Source of the DNA: Chthonomonadaceae bacterium
GTDB lineage: Bacteria > Armatimonadota > Chthonomonadetes > Chthonomonadales > Chthonomonadaceae
Direction: 5' to 3'
DNA: 53,123 bases
NCBI GenBank assembly: GCA_027450145.1
Contig: DAIDKH010000026.1
Location: 1-53,123 of the forward strand
Each line of letters starts with the position of its first letter. The first letter of the stretch is position 1. Below the pieces are notes generated by a model. It was not told the origin of the DNA and did no database searches. It saw only the letters and a list, made by a program, of their open reading frames with translations. The position numbers and the translations under genes are program-made. Shown here one piece after another: positions 36,004-44,903 of this stretch.

Positions 36004-36821
36004 CTGGGTGTTACCGCATCTATATGCCCGTCAAGATACAATACGTAATCCTTGCCATGGTGTCTGCCAGGCTTAGGGAGACTTTTGAATGCGTCTGCTG
36101 CGGATGCCGCCAAATTGCTCGAGTCGTAAAGTAGCGGTGTAGTGCTAGCACCTTTCATCTGCTTGAGCGAGGTGGCTGACCCCAATGATTTACCGGCAAC
36201 CGCCGTATTGTACGCGTACCCAAACTTGCTATCGTGTCCATTTGAAACCGCTGGACAGTGAAGCTCGCTATTGTGCGGCACCCGTGATACGAAATCATTG
36301 TTCCCTGCCCAATTAGCCGATGGAGGAAGACCTCCCCAATCTTCTGCATACATGTTCATCGCCGAATAGAGTGCCTGCAAGTTCTGCCGACAGGTCTCAT
36401 GACGTGGACTGTCTGGATCGCTTTTGGCGCTTTGCGCGGGCTCAAGAGCTTCAGCAATCGTTAGAACTTGTCCCACACTTCGTTTAATTCCTACAATCGC
36501 TCCGATAACCAGGAGCATTGAAATGAGCAAATTTGCAAGCGCTGTACGGTAGGCTGTTGTGCGAAGCCCTCGCCCACAACCATATCCGCCTATAATGGCA
36601 ACTACCATCGCAATAGATGCCAACACGGCAAGACGTGTGACCAGTGAGCCGTATTTGACTGCTATTCCGTGCGTACCGGCAATGATCACAACTGCAACAA
36701 TAACGGCCGCCAGTAATGACGCAGTAGCGCCTCGCTTACCAGGTACCAGCTTCCCAGTTGCCAAACCACCCAAAAAGCAGACCACCGCCATACCAGAGAG
36801 CCCTAACACGACTTTTAGCAA
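36000..36821 (-). CDS. Multi-helix membrane protein with C-terminal H-x9-DG domain
   Basis: The 273-residue protein has four hydrophobic segments in the first ~115 residues. A pseudopilin-like extracytoplasmic domain follows: ETCRQNLQALYSAMNMYAEDWGGLPP, then cysteine-containing LHCPAV and FGYAYNTAVAG. It closes with HHGKDYVLYLDGH, the H-x9-DG ending of DUF1559-type proteins of Planctomycetes and Armatimonadota. Those normally carry a prepilin leader; here four membrane helices replace it. The role is unknown, perhaps as an envelope sensor or surface element of the operon's export complex. Confidence 0.72.
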   Translation of the reverse strand: MLKVVLGLSGMAVVCFLGGLATGKLVPGKRGATASLLAAVIVAVVIIAGTHGIAVKYGSLVTRLAVLASIAMVVAIIGGYGCGRGLRTTAYRTALANLLISMLLVIGAIVGIKRSVGQVLTIAEALEPAQSAKSDPDSPRHETCRQNLQALYSAMNMYAEDWGGLPPSANWAGNNDFVSRVPHNSELHCPAVSNGHDSKFGYAYNTAVAGKSLGSATSLKQMKGASTTPLLYDSSNLAASAADAFKSLPKPGRHHGKDYVLYLDGHIDAVTPR

Positions 36822-36872
36822 AATCGAACTTATTCTTCTGTCCCCCTTTTAGAACATGTGTTGAAGCCTGCC

Positions 36873-38948
36873 TTAGAAAGGCAGGTAGTTTACAGACTTG
36901 GCAATAAGTGCCAAGGCGATTGACGCCATCGCAATAAGCCCCGTGCCACATGAGAAACCCGCGAGCAGAACTGGCGTATATTTGCGCCAGTTCTCCAAAC
37001 CGTAGCGTCGTTCGAAGTACGTCTTGCTAAGATATGCACCAACGAACGTGGTGATGACGTCAGGCGGATTTGCACCTATACCTCCCACAAATCCGTAAAA
37101 GAATAGGACCGGGATCCGTACCAGCGTAAACAGTCCATAAAGACCGAGCCCACTGAAGATACCCCATGCTATACGAGAATAGTTAATAGATTCGTGCACC
37201 CACTGCATTCCGCCGCCCTTTGAGTTGATGCGATCGAACATAGCTTCGAATGTGGCGGCGATGGGCCACATTTTATTCGCAAACGGAAACTGCGATGACG
37301 GTATTTGGTTGGTATGCCAGAAAAACGCCCAGAATACAAAGCTAGCCGGCAAGACCACAAAAAACATGAGCGTCTCGGCCTTAATCAGGCTAACGAATTT
37401 TGTTCCGGTCAATTCCAGTTCGCGGAATCTTTGCGCAAGGTACCCAAAGTCGTTCAGTGGTATCGGCGCATACCAGGCATCTACGTGCGTATATCCAGAC
37501 TCCATAATGGATATCTGTTTGAGGAAGGGTACCGAAACGCTGCTACCAGTAAGTCCGTTCATTCTCGCCGACACATATGAGTTGAACGGAGACCATATTA
37601 TTCCGTAGAATACAAGCAAAAGTACCGGAAACTGGTGCGAGTCCTTACTGAAGAGATATTCACATAACAGCATGTAGAAAATGGTTACTGTTGCCCATAT
37701 GAGAAACGGAATCCACATTGGAAGATCGCCGCGCCCCTTGGGCAGTTCCTTGCGCATCCCACGGTTAGCGCGGTTCCTTCTCGCCTCAGTCAGCACTTTC
37801 ACAACGCTGGTAGCGCCTATCAACGCAACCGAAATCTGCAGGCCAATATTCACGGACATCCAGAATTTTATGTCCGTAACCTGCTTGGTGTAAATCCCAT
37901 TCATACCCGGTGACCAGCCTCCGGTCGCCGCATTGCCAAAGACCCCCAGATGGTAGAAGAATGGCGCGCCAAACACCCTGAATAGCATTGATCCAGCCAT
38001 AGACCCTGCCACAATGGGATAGGGAATCACGAAGCCTATGAGTGCGTTTCCAATGTTAGGGTTGAAACCTGTGATGGCGCCAGGCAGAATTGATTCGGTG
38101 TTTACAGTAGTGTCAAGAAACGGAATTGGCAGCAATTGCAATGCGTGTCCAAACACTACACCAGTAAACACTGGAATGGCAATGTAAAGAAATCCGAAAA
38201 TAAGACCCACCATAGCGCCGATAGAGAACACCCGCCATCGCCACGACTCCTCTTTAGATGCGGCTTCCGCAAGAGCGGTTGCACCAGACGCAGCAACTGG
38301 AGCCATAGGGAATGGCAGTTGTTCTATGTCCGATGTAATTCTAAAGAGGAAGTAACCTGCACTGATCCAGTTAAAGCGGCCCAGTAGTTCACCAATCACC
38401 AGCAGCCCAATGGGAACTTCCCATGCCGCACTAAAGAACGTTCGGTGAAGCAACGCAGGGGAGCCCGCAGGAGGCACAACCCACCGGGGTATGCTGTGTG
38501 CCACAATGGCCGCTTGTGGCGATTGTATGAAATACTGGGCCCAAATCAGGTACCCAAATGAACCACCGCTGATCCCCTTGTCGGCGGCAAGACCTGTAAG
38601 TGCAGCGGCTACGTAGTAGAGAATGTAAATCTCCTGCCGCCTCATGGGGAGAAACGACCTGCGCATTATTTCGGAAAAAAGTACAATAGTGACCCACTCG
38701 GCGGCAGGGCCTAATCCCTGACCGGCGACTAGACCCAGATAAAGCGCACCAGGAAGCATGATAAGTGCCACGAAGAGCGTACCGATGACCGTTTTGCCAC
38801 TAAAGCCATCGGCAAATTGCTGTTCTCCCTGCTCGTCGTTGGCCTCAACTTCCACCTGTTGCCTAGCAAGCGCTATCTCGTTGTCTACCGCCACGCGTGT
38901 TGCCTCCTCACCGAATTTCACCACCTGCGAATCTTCCGACCAAATCAC
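36873..38948 (-). CDS. OPT-like multi-spanning permease (DUF6785/6784 type)
   Basis: A 691-residue integral membrane protein with ~14 hydrophobic segments after a cytosolic Glu-rich N-terminus. The patterns GLVAGQGLGPAAEWVTIVLFSEI, GFNPNIGNALIGFVIPYPIVAGS and a C-terminal FYGFVGGIGANPPDVITTFVGAYL resemble the oligopeptide-transporter-like superfamily. That family moves small peptides or metal chelates; the substrate here is unknown. GTG start. It sits between the 122-residue membrane protein gene and the H-x9-DG protein gene, all in one direction with gaps near 50 bases. Confidence 0.75.
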   Translation of the reverse strand: MIWSEDSQVVKFGEEATRVAVDNEIALARQQVEVEANDEQGEQQFADGFSGKTVIGTLFVALIMLPGALYLGLVAGQGLGPAAEWVTIVLFSEIMRRSFLPMRRQEIYILYYVAAALTGLAADKGISGGSFGYLIWAQYFIQSPQAAIVAHSIPRWVVPPAGSPALLHRTFFSAAWEVPIGLLVIGELLGRFNWISAGYFLFRITSDIEQLPFPMAPVAASGATALAEAASKEESWRWRVFSIGAMVGLIFGFLYIAIPVFTGVVFGHALQLLPIPFLDTTVNTESILPGAITGFNPNIGNALIGFVIPYPIVAGSMAGSMLFRVFGAPFFYHLGVFGNAATGGWSPGMNGIYTKQVTDIKFWMSVNIGLQISVALIGATSVVKVLTEARRNRANRGMRKELPKGRGDLPMWIPFLIWATVTIFYMLLCEYLFSKDSHQFPVLLLVFYGIIWSPFNSYVSARMNGLTGSSVSVPFLKQISIMESGYTHVDAWYAPIPLNDFGYLAQRFRELELTGTKFVSLIKAETLMFFVVLPASFVFWAFFWHTNQIPSSQFPFANKMWPIAATFEAMFDRINSKGGGMQWVHESINYSRIAWGIFSGLGLYGLFTLVRIPVLFFYGFVGGIGANPPDVITTFVGAYLSKTYFERRYGLENWRKYTPVLLAGFSCGTGLIAMASIALALIAKSVNYLPF

Positions 38949-38995
38949 CTAGCCCACGTATCGCACAACACCAGATATATTTGCCTTATCTCCAG

Positions 38996-39364
38996 CTACT
39001 GCTCCAGAACGTTGGTATTGGCGCCAAAACCAAAATAGTACAGCACTGCCAGATTAACCAGCGGCACCAGCATCAAGATACCTAGCCATTGCGGCTGATT
39101 GAAAGTATCCGCCAACCCCATACCAATCCAAACTGACACGCCAAGGTTTACAAAAGGCACAAACATCAGAAGCAAACACCACCAGTCACGTCCCGCTATA
39201 TCTATAAGCAGCCACATTTGAGCGATTGGAATGAAGGCAAGCCACGGCATATCATGCCCCACTCTTCGCGCCATCGCCATCACTGGTAACGAACCCACGA
39301 TGTATATAACCAGCGCAATCATCAAGACAATCGAAAGTCCCATCGCCTGAGCAAAGTCACTCAT
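38996..39364 (-). CDS. Small four-helix membrane protein
   Basis: The 122-residue protein has four hydrophobic segments and short polar turns (ARRVGHDMPWLAFIPIAQMW, AGRDWWCLLLMFVPFVNLG). This is the layout of small DUF5684-like inner-membrane proteins. The ATG has GGAGG close upstream. It is encoded 32 bases after the giant pseudo-M28/FtsX protein gene and 47 bases before the OPT-like gene. No catalytic residues can be assigned. Confidence 0.7.
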   Translation of the reverse strand: MSDFAQAMGLSIVLMIALVIYIVGSLPVMAMARRVGHDMPWLAFIPIAQMWLLIDIAGRDWWCLLLMFVPFVNLGVSVWIGMGLADTFNQPQWLGILMLVPLVNLAVLYYFGFGANTNVLEQ

Positions 39365-39396
39365 GTTAGTCCTCCAATGTTCAGTCTGTCTGTTGC

Positions 39397-42300
39397 CTAG
39401 CCGGGTACTGCCTCCGCTTCAACGTCCCCTGAGAGATATCGCTCGCGATCCGCTTGTTTAAGCGTACGCCAAATGAGGAACTGCTTTCTTAGAGTGTTCA
39501 GGAAGCGGCGGTTTACACGCTTCCAGTTGGAAATGTCACCCGAGACACGGGTAATAAGTAGATGGATTTCATAAACATCGGCAGTATCGGTCGGCGTTGT
39601 CTCAACCGCGACCATCTGAGATACTCCGAGATCAAAAGGCGCAAGCCAAGCCATGCAGCCAATACGATAAGCATGCCCGTTTGCACTCTCAAACTCGTCT
39701 GTCACCACCTGTTGTGTCACAAAGTCACCGATGCTGTACTCCTCGTATGCCTTCAACCACTCCATGAGGAAGGAGTTAAGTCCGCTAGCCTGGTCGCCTG
39801 TCACTGCGAACGGAAGCGGTATTTTCCAGTTGTCGCCTTCAGGTTCAGGTGTCTTCCACGTACGGTCTACCGCAGGAGTTGCTACCTCCGATGCCTTTCT
39901 CGCAGGATAAACGGTGGACAGCAACACTACAGTCACTACAATAAGTGTGGTACCAACGGCACTTGTACTAGAGAAGTTAAGGTACAGCGCCGGCGCCCAT
40001 CCGGTGATAACCAACAGCTTGCTTAGGAACTGCCCCAGCAAGTAGCCTGCTACAGATCCGAGAATGGCGTACACGAGGGCCTCTGCAATAAACAACATAC
40101 CAATGTGGGAGGGCGCGAGACCAATGGATGAGAAGATGTGAATCTCTCTGATGCGCTCATATACGGAGTTAAGCATCGTGTTTAGAACGATGAGTGAGGC
40201 AAGAATTATCGGGAATAGCACCAGTTCCAAGCCACTAGAAGAGGTCGCCGCTATGGATGAGTACCGGTAAACCGCACCTATCTTCGCCGGTGTTGTGGCA
40301 TTAGCATTAAACACCTGGCCAGCGTAAATATTAAGATCTAAGCGGTGCATCAGCGGATCGAGCCGTTTCAGAACTTCGGTCGGATTGCTAAAATCAATCG
40401 CGATCGACCGCAATTGCGCGCCCATATCCATCGCGGTACGGTACGGGATGAAGAAAACCATATCCGGCTCTAGGTGAATGTAGTTCTGAAATCCCTGGCT
40501 GGAGCCTGAACTGCCCGAACTGCTCTGGGACTGCTTACTCATCGCAATAAAGTCAACCGGAGTGAGCATCTCGTTGTCTAGATCGTCAATACGCTTCAAC
40601 TTTTGGGAATCGAGTATGCCTATCACGGTGTAAGGCACACCGCTGTAATTCACCTTGGCGGTACCCACGTCGCGTAAACCGATGTGAAGTGCTTGGGCAA
40701 TGGTATCGGGCAAGATGATGTCATAACGATCACCCGGCCTGAACCATCGGCCAACTACGTTCCCCTTGTCGTCCTTCAAGAGGGCATCTTGAGGCTTTGT
40801 TATATACGCTTCATCCCAGGAAAGGCCGCATAGGGCTCTCGCATCATACGAACGGTCTGCGCGTTGCAGTGTTAAGAATGACTGCTCACCAGGTGATGTG
40901 CCATAGAACCATGCGCGCGGCGCCACGTGGTAATTGCGCGAATATTCGTCGCTTAGAATTCGGTATGCCGGTTCCTGCAGCGGGTCCCACATCGGTGTAC
41001 GAATCATGATGCCGTTGTATCGAGGACCATAATCACTCGGTGCCGGAACCTTGTTAAACCGCATGACTTGCACAACAGAAGTGAAGGATAACACGGTAAA
41101 TGTAAGAAGCACGAGGGTGATGCAGGTTAGCGCCGTTCGGGTCTTCCGTCGCCTCATGTTGGAAATACCCAAATTGAAGGCTGCGAATGCTACAGACACG
41201 CGACCAATGTCTGCCTTGTGTACACCCGCTGCACTTTCGCCCATTTGCTTCACTTGTTCTTCGAACTTGCCTGTGATCATTGCAATAACCAGCACAGAAA
41301 GGGCAAGCATGATGAAGGCGAGGAGAACAATTATGGGGTTAGTTGTCAGATCAAATGCAGGATGGATGTACCTGAAGCAGGTAAATATTGCCAGGAATAT
41401 GAGGAACGCCGCACTTAGCTGCCGCTTAAGGTCGAAGAAACCAAATAGCAGCCGCTCACTAAAGTACGCAAATGGCATGAGAAGGGCGAGATAAAATATG
41501 ACACCTTCAACAACATCCATCGCCGTCTGTTGAACATCGGGATAGGCGCGGCTCTCCAGGCCCCAAGCTTCTCTAGACCGCGCATCAAATAACTCCCAGT
41601 TTTTCTGAGCGCGTGCCTGCTTCGCCAGCGCAATCTCCTGCGCAGCCAGGTTGTGAAGGCCTGGCACACCCTCTTTGGAGTTCATGTTGAGAATGCGGTA
41701 GTTGGCAAGACGGCGCATGCGGTAGTCGTCTAACTTCCACATATCTTCCGCAACATGCAGGGCAGTATCGTAGATTGCCCCTGATTTCGCAATTTCACCA
41801 CCGGTGCCGGTAGAAGCTGCCGAAGTACTGGAAGCAGCGGTCGCGCCTGTAATGCTTGCGTCCTGCCGTTCTGCACTGCTACCTGCAACCAGATACCCTA
41901 TACCCGTAGGATTCGGCGATAGGCCCCGCTCGTTAAATGGATCAGACGGATCGTACTTCGAATTTATGAGCAGAAGGCGGGTGTCACCTGGCCCACTTGT
42001 CATCGCAATCTTCATCCGCGTACCCGGCTGGGCGAAGAGTACCGCCATGTCTTCCACATACGACGACGAGTTGGCATCGTCCTGTGGCGCCATGGTGTAC
42101 CCGTACATACGCGGAGTGCCGTCTGTTTCACCATCGTAGACGCTTATGCCTGTGAGCGCCTGCAGCGATTGCTGATCTACCAGGTCGTAAATCGCAGTGG
42201 GAACGCATCGAAAAACCACGATAGGCGTTGTGCGCCGAGCAGTGGTTACTTCAATGCTTAACGGTATTGCCTCAGCACCTTCGGGACCACGATCTGGAGC

Positions 42301-44541
42301 ATAATCTATTTCACCACGGTGCGGATCTGGTTCAGTTAGAGCGGGGTTGCTCGGATCCGGGCGCATTGACCGTTGATCGATATGATAAGCCGCAAGATTG
42401 ATATTTTTGTTCGAGCCGTATGCCGTTAGGGGCGCGACACCATGGAACGAGTAATAGTCCAAACAGGGATACAGCTTGCCATTTATACCGGTGGCCTCGC
42501 CCGTTGCCTCATCGTAATGCTGAGGTAGACCGTCTGGACCTAAGGCAATATCGCCCATGTTATTGGGGGTCGACCATTGTGCCTCGGTGATCATGTTGCC
42601 ACGAACACCCATGAAGCTCTTTGTCTGGTTACGTAAAACAACTAGCGTGTCACATAGCTTAGGATCCGAGCTGGCGATGAATGACTTCTTCGGGTTGAAG
42701 ATCTGCACCTGCCCGTTCACGGTTGAAAAGCCACCCTGCAGTGCCATTCTCGACCATTGTGGGGCGTCGGAAATGGGCATGTGGCGCATGTCGGTGTCAC
42801 TCTGAGCATTGGAGTCGGTGACAATGTGCCACATAAGGCAGTCCATCAGCTTTACCTGTGTGGCAAGGTTCGCGATATTTACATGGTTGGCGGTATCAAA
42901 GGGTGTGTCGATCAGGTTACGGCTATCGTTGGTCGTAGCAAACGTTATTCCATTCCCGCCTGCCATAGTCACGGGCTCTGAATCGAAAGCAGGTTGTCCC
43001 GGAATGTAGTTCCGCCAGTTTTTGCCATTAACGGGATTAACACCGTCGTCGAAATACCTGGTGGAATCGAACCCAAATGTCTGGCCAACGAGAGCAGCAT
43101 TCTCTCTACAGATACGCGCTATATCACTGAATCGCCCCTGAATATCCTCGCGAAAATCGTAGAACCAGCCCTTGTAGAATATCCCAAAAGAATTGGACTG
43201 GCTTGTAAGGTCAAGCCCAGTCCACAACAGAATTTTAGGGGGGTTGGGCAGCGACTCCGCATGAGAACCTGCATAAAAGCCACCATTTAGAGCCAGCATA
43301 ACTGCAAGCGCAATGCCGGCCGCAACTGTTCCACCCGTGACGCGCTTGCCCGATGACGACCTTGCCCGCAATGCCGAAACAAATACTGCCCCAAAGAAGA
43401 GGAGAAATATGCCCAGCCAAATCCCCACGCGCGTCTCGTTGGTCTTGGCCATTGCAGATTGAATGATTCCAGGTGGCATCCACGAGTCCATATGTGCATT
43501 AAGGTATTCGCGGATCCCCTGAAGTGCCTGAAAGTGTGCGCTCGTAGCTACAAACCACATCGTTCGCTTGGGTGGATGAGCCTTAAAATAGCGCATCATT
43601 TCCAGCATCGCGGCCATGCCGCACGTAGTATCTGCCCCGGGGGCCAGCGCAGGAACGATGGAAATGGAATCGTAATAGCTCTCCACGGCGATAACCTGGC
43701 TCGCCATCTTGGGGTCGGAGCCTGGTATTACAGCGGTAAAGTTGCGGCACGTTTCATTGCGCCACGGCATGTTGCAGAAAAGCCGCACTTGCGGAGGAAG
43801 CCCCGCCGCACAGGCCGCAAGCAACGGCGCAGCCTGGCTTTGAGTCATGTAAAACCTGGGGATGGAAATGGGAATACCGATAAACTTGGAGTCAGCCTCA
43901 CCTCGAAGTGTCGAGTCAGGTGCTACAAAAATTACTGCTTTCGCACCCAGTCGCGGTGCGTTTAGCCACTGTTGCCCGCAGTTGAAGTTAACAAGAACAA
44001 TGGAGCCTTCCACTGTTTTGCCGTTGAAGTTGTTAAGATCCCCATTTCCAACGTAGATAACGGGCCCCGTCAGGCCATTGACTGGAAGCGTAGAAGTACG
44101 TACCAAGTTTGGCCATAGCGGGTACATACTTAAGTGCGACGCCGGAGAACCTGCTTTGGCCGAAAGTAGCTGGGCATACGCCCCTTTCGCGGGATTGGAT
44201 ACACCGTCATCGTAGGGAACGGTGACATTAAACGTGTCAGTATGCACGTTGCCGGTGCCTACGATGCCGCACATCTGTTGGTAAACGTAATCCGCGGCCT
44301 TTTTCTCGCCCGGGTAGCCCGCCACTCTAGACCCCATGTTACTTAGTGTGTCTATCGTGTTCTTCATGCGGGACGCCGAGACATAGCCATAGATCTGACG
44401 GTAGGCACTTTGCAGGTCAGTAGGAACGGGATCAGCATGTGCGCATGAACAGAAACTTATGACAGAAGCGAATACGGCAGCAACCAGGGCGAATGCGCTT
44501 CGACGCTTATATGCTAGCAGACCGTTCCCCAAACAGGACAT
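39397..44541 (-). CDS. Giant fusion: degenerate M28 peptidase fold + FtsX-type permease
   Basis: At 1714 residues it begins with a signal/anchor (~14-36) and an M28-like zinc-peptidase region (~40-360) with a PA-type insert (~130-250). Metal ligands are missing: AHYDS reads SYYDS, GADDN reads GADTT, and the catalytic Glu-Glu loop reads SAHFQALQG. Membrane segments follow at ~380-420, then a large extracytoplasmic part (~430-1000). Two or three segments (~1020-1110) lead to an FtsX-type first helix (MRRRKTRTALTCITLVLLTF). An extracytoplasmic domain and three C-terminal FtsX helices with SVYERIREIHIFSSIGLAPSHIG come next. A soluble tail (~1570-1714) is unrecognised. It presumably assembles with the operon's ATPase; peptide-bond cleavage is unlikely. 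Confidence 0.85.
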   Translation of the reverse strand: MSCLGNGLLAYKRRSAFALVAAVFASVISFCSCAHADPVPTDLQSAYRQIYGYVSASRMKNTIDTLSNMGSRVAGYPGEKKAADYVYQQMCGIVGTGNVHTDTFNVTVPYDDGVSNPAKGAYAQLLSAKAGSPASHLSMYPLWPNLVRTSTLPVNGLTGPVIYVGNGDLNNFNGKTVEGSIVLVNFNCGQQWLNAPRLGAKAVIFVAPDSTLRGEADSKFIGIPISIPRFYMTQSQAAPLLAACAAGLPPQVRLFCNMPWRNETCRNFTAVIPGSDPKMASQVIAVESYYDSISIVPALAPGADTTCGMAAMLEMMRYFKAHPPKRTMWFVATSAHFQALQGIREYLNAHMDSWMPPGIIQSAMAKTNETRVGIWLGIFLLFFGAVFVSALRARSSSGKRVTGGTVAAGIALAVMLALNGGFYAGSHAESLPNPPKILLWTGLDLTSQSNSFGIFYKGWFYDFREDIQGRFSDIARICRENAALVGQTFGFDSTRYFDDGVNPVNGKNWRNYIPGQPAFDSEPVTMAGGNGITFATTNDSRNLIDTPFDTANHVNIANLATQVKLMDCLMWHIVTDSNAQSDTDMRHMPISDAPQWSRMALQGGFSTVNGQVQIFNPKKSFIASSDPKLCDTLVVLRNQTKSFMGVRGNMITEAQWSTPNNMGDIALGPDGLPQHYDEATGEATGINGKLYPCLDYYSFHGVAPLTAYGSNKNINLAAYHIDQRSMRPDPSNPALTEPDPHRGEIDYAPDRGPEGAEAIPLSIEVTTARRTTPIVVFRCVPTAIYDLVDQQSLQALTGISVYDGETDGTPRMYGYTMAPQDDANSSSYVEDMAVLFAQPGTRMKIAMTSGPGDTRLLLINSKYDPSDPFNERGLSPNPTGIGYLVAGSSAERQDASITGATAASSTSAASTGTGGEIAKSGAIYDTALHVAEDMWKLDDYRMRRLANYRILNMNSKEGVPGLHNLAAQEIALAKQARAQKNWELFDARSREAWGLESRAYPDVQQTAMDVVEGVIFYLALLMPFAYFSERLLFGFFDLKRQLSAAFLIFLAIFTCFRYIHPAFDLTTNPIIVLLAFIMLALSVLVIAMITGKFEEQVKQMGESAAGVHKADIGRVSVAFAAFNLGISNMRRRKTRTALTCITLVLLTFTVLSFTSVVQVMRFNKVPAPSDYGPRYNGIMIRTPMWDPLQEPAYRILSDEYSRNYHVAPRAWFYGTSPGEQSFLTLQRADRSYDARALCGLSWDEAYITKPQDALLKDDKGNVVGRWFRPGDRYDIILPDTIAQALHIGLRDVGTAKVNYSGVPYTVIGILDSQKLKRIDDLDNEMLTPVDFIAMSKQSQSSSGSSGSSQGFQNYIHLEPDMVFFIPYRTAMDMGAQLRSIAIDFSNPTEVLKRLDPLMHRLDLNIYAGQVFNANATTPAKIGAVYRYSSIAATSSSGLELVLFPIILASLIVLNTMLNSVYERIREIHIFSSIGLAPSHIGMLFIAEALVYAILGSVAGYLLGQFLSKLLVITGWAPALYLNFSSTSAVGTTLIVVTVVLLSTVYPARKASEVATPAVDRTWKTPEPEGDNWKIPLPFAVTGDQASGLNSFLMEWLKAYEEYSIGDFVTQQVVTDEFESANGHAYRIGCMAWLAPFDLGVSQMVAVETTPTDTADVYEIHLLITRVSGDISNWKRVNRRFLNTLRKQFLIWRTLKQADRERYLSGDVEAEAVPG

Positions 44542-44713
44542 GGACGCTCACCTTTCACATTACCGGGGTAGCAGCACAGTCCCAACACTGTGCAATGAAT
44601 AGCCAGATGCCACGAACACCGACGCATTAGACAGAGATTTATTCAGTTTGTTACTGAATTCACTGCACGTCGGAGCATAGAATAATACACACCGGGGATA
44701 TTTCTCATTGCAC

Positions 44714-44742
44714 ATAATAACATAACGCCAAAAAAAATACAA
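44714..44742 (-). promoter_or_regulatory. Candidate sigma-70-type promoter of the export operon
   Basis: On the minus strand TTGTAT (44742-44737) is separated by exactly 17 bases from TATTAT (44719-44714). Transcription would start near 44707 and leave a ~165-base leader before the ATG at 44541. This is the best promoter match in the window. The remainder of the 44542-44903 gap shows only this and the flotillin terminator. Confidence 0.5.
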
Positions 44743-44828
44743 GTACAAGGACTTAGGGTGCGCTAAGGGCTCGAACAGCGCATTCGACAGTTCAATTTCT
44801 GCTATTTTGTACTATTCAAACTTAACTT

Positions 44829-44870
44829 GCACGAACATCCCTAGATATCACGACCGAGGGATGTTCGTGC
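44829..44870 (-). terminator. Perfect 14-bp inverted repeat after flotillin gene
   Basis: GCACGAACATCCCT and AGGGATGTTCGTGC pair perfectly around a 14-base loop, 34 bases beyond the flotillin stop. On the minus strand the following bases (AAGTTAAGTTTG) lack a proper T-run, so termination may be partial; a protein-binding dyad is the alternative. Confidence 0.6.
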
Positions 44871-44903
44871 CTCTGTTACGTTTCGCCTACGTTTACGGGG
44901 TCG

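Noticed and set aside
44571-44820. Structured leader RNA of the export operon
   Set aside because: AT-rich leader with no stable extended stem apart from chance short matches.
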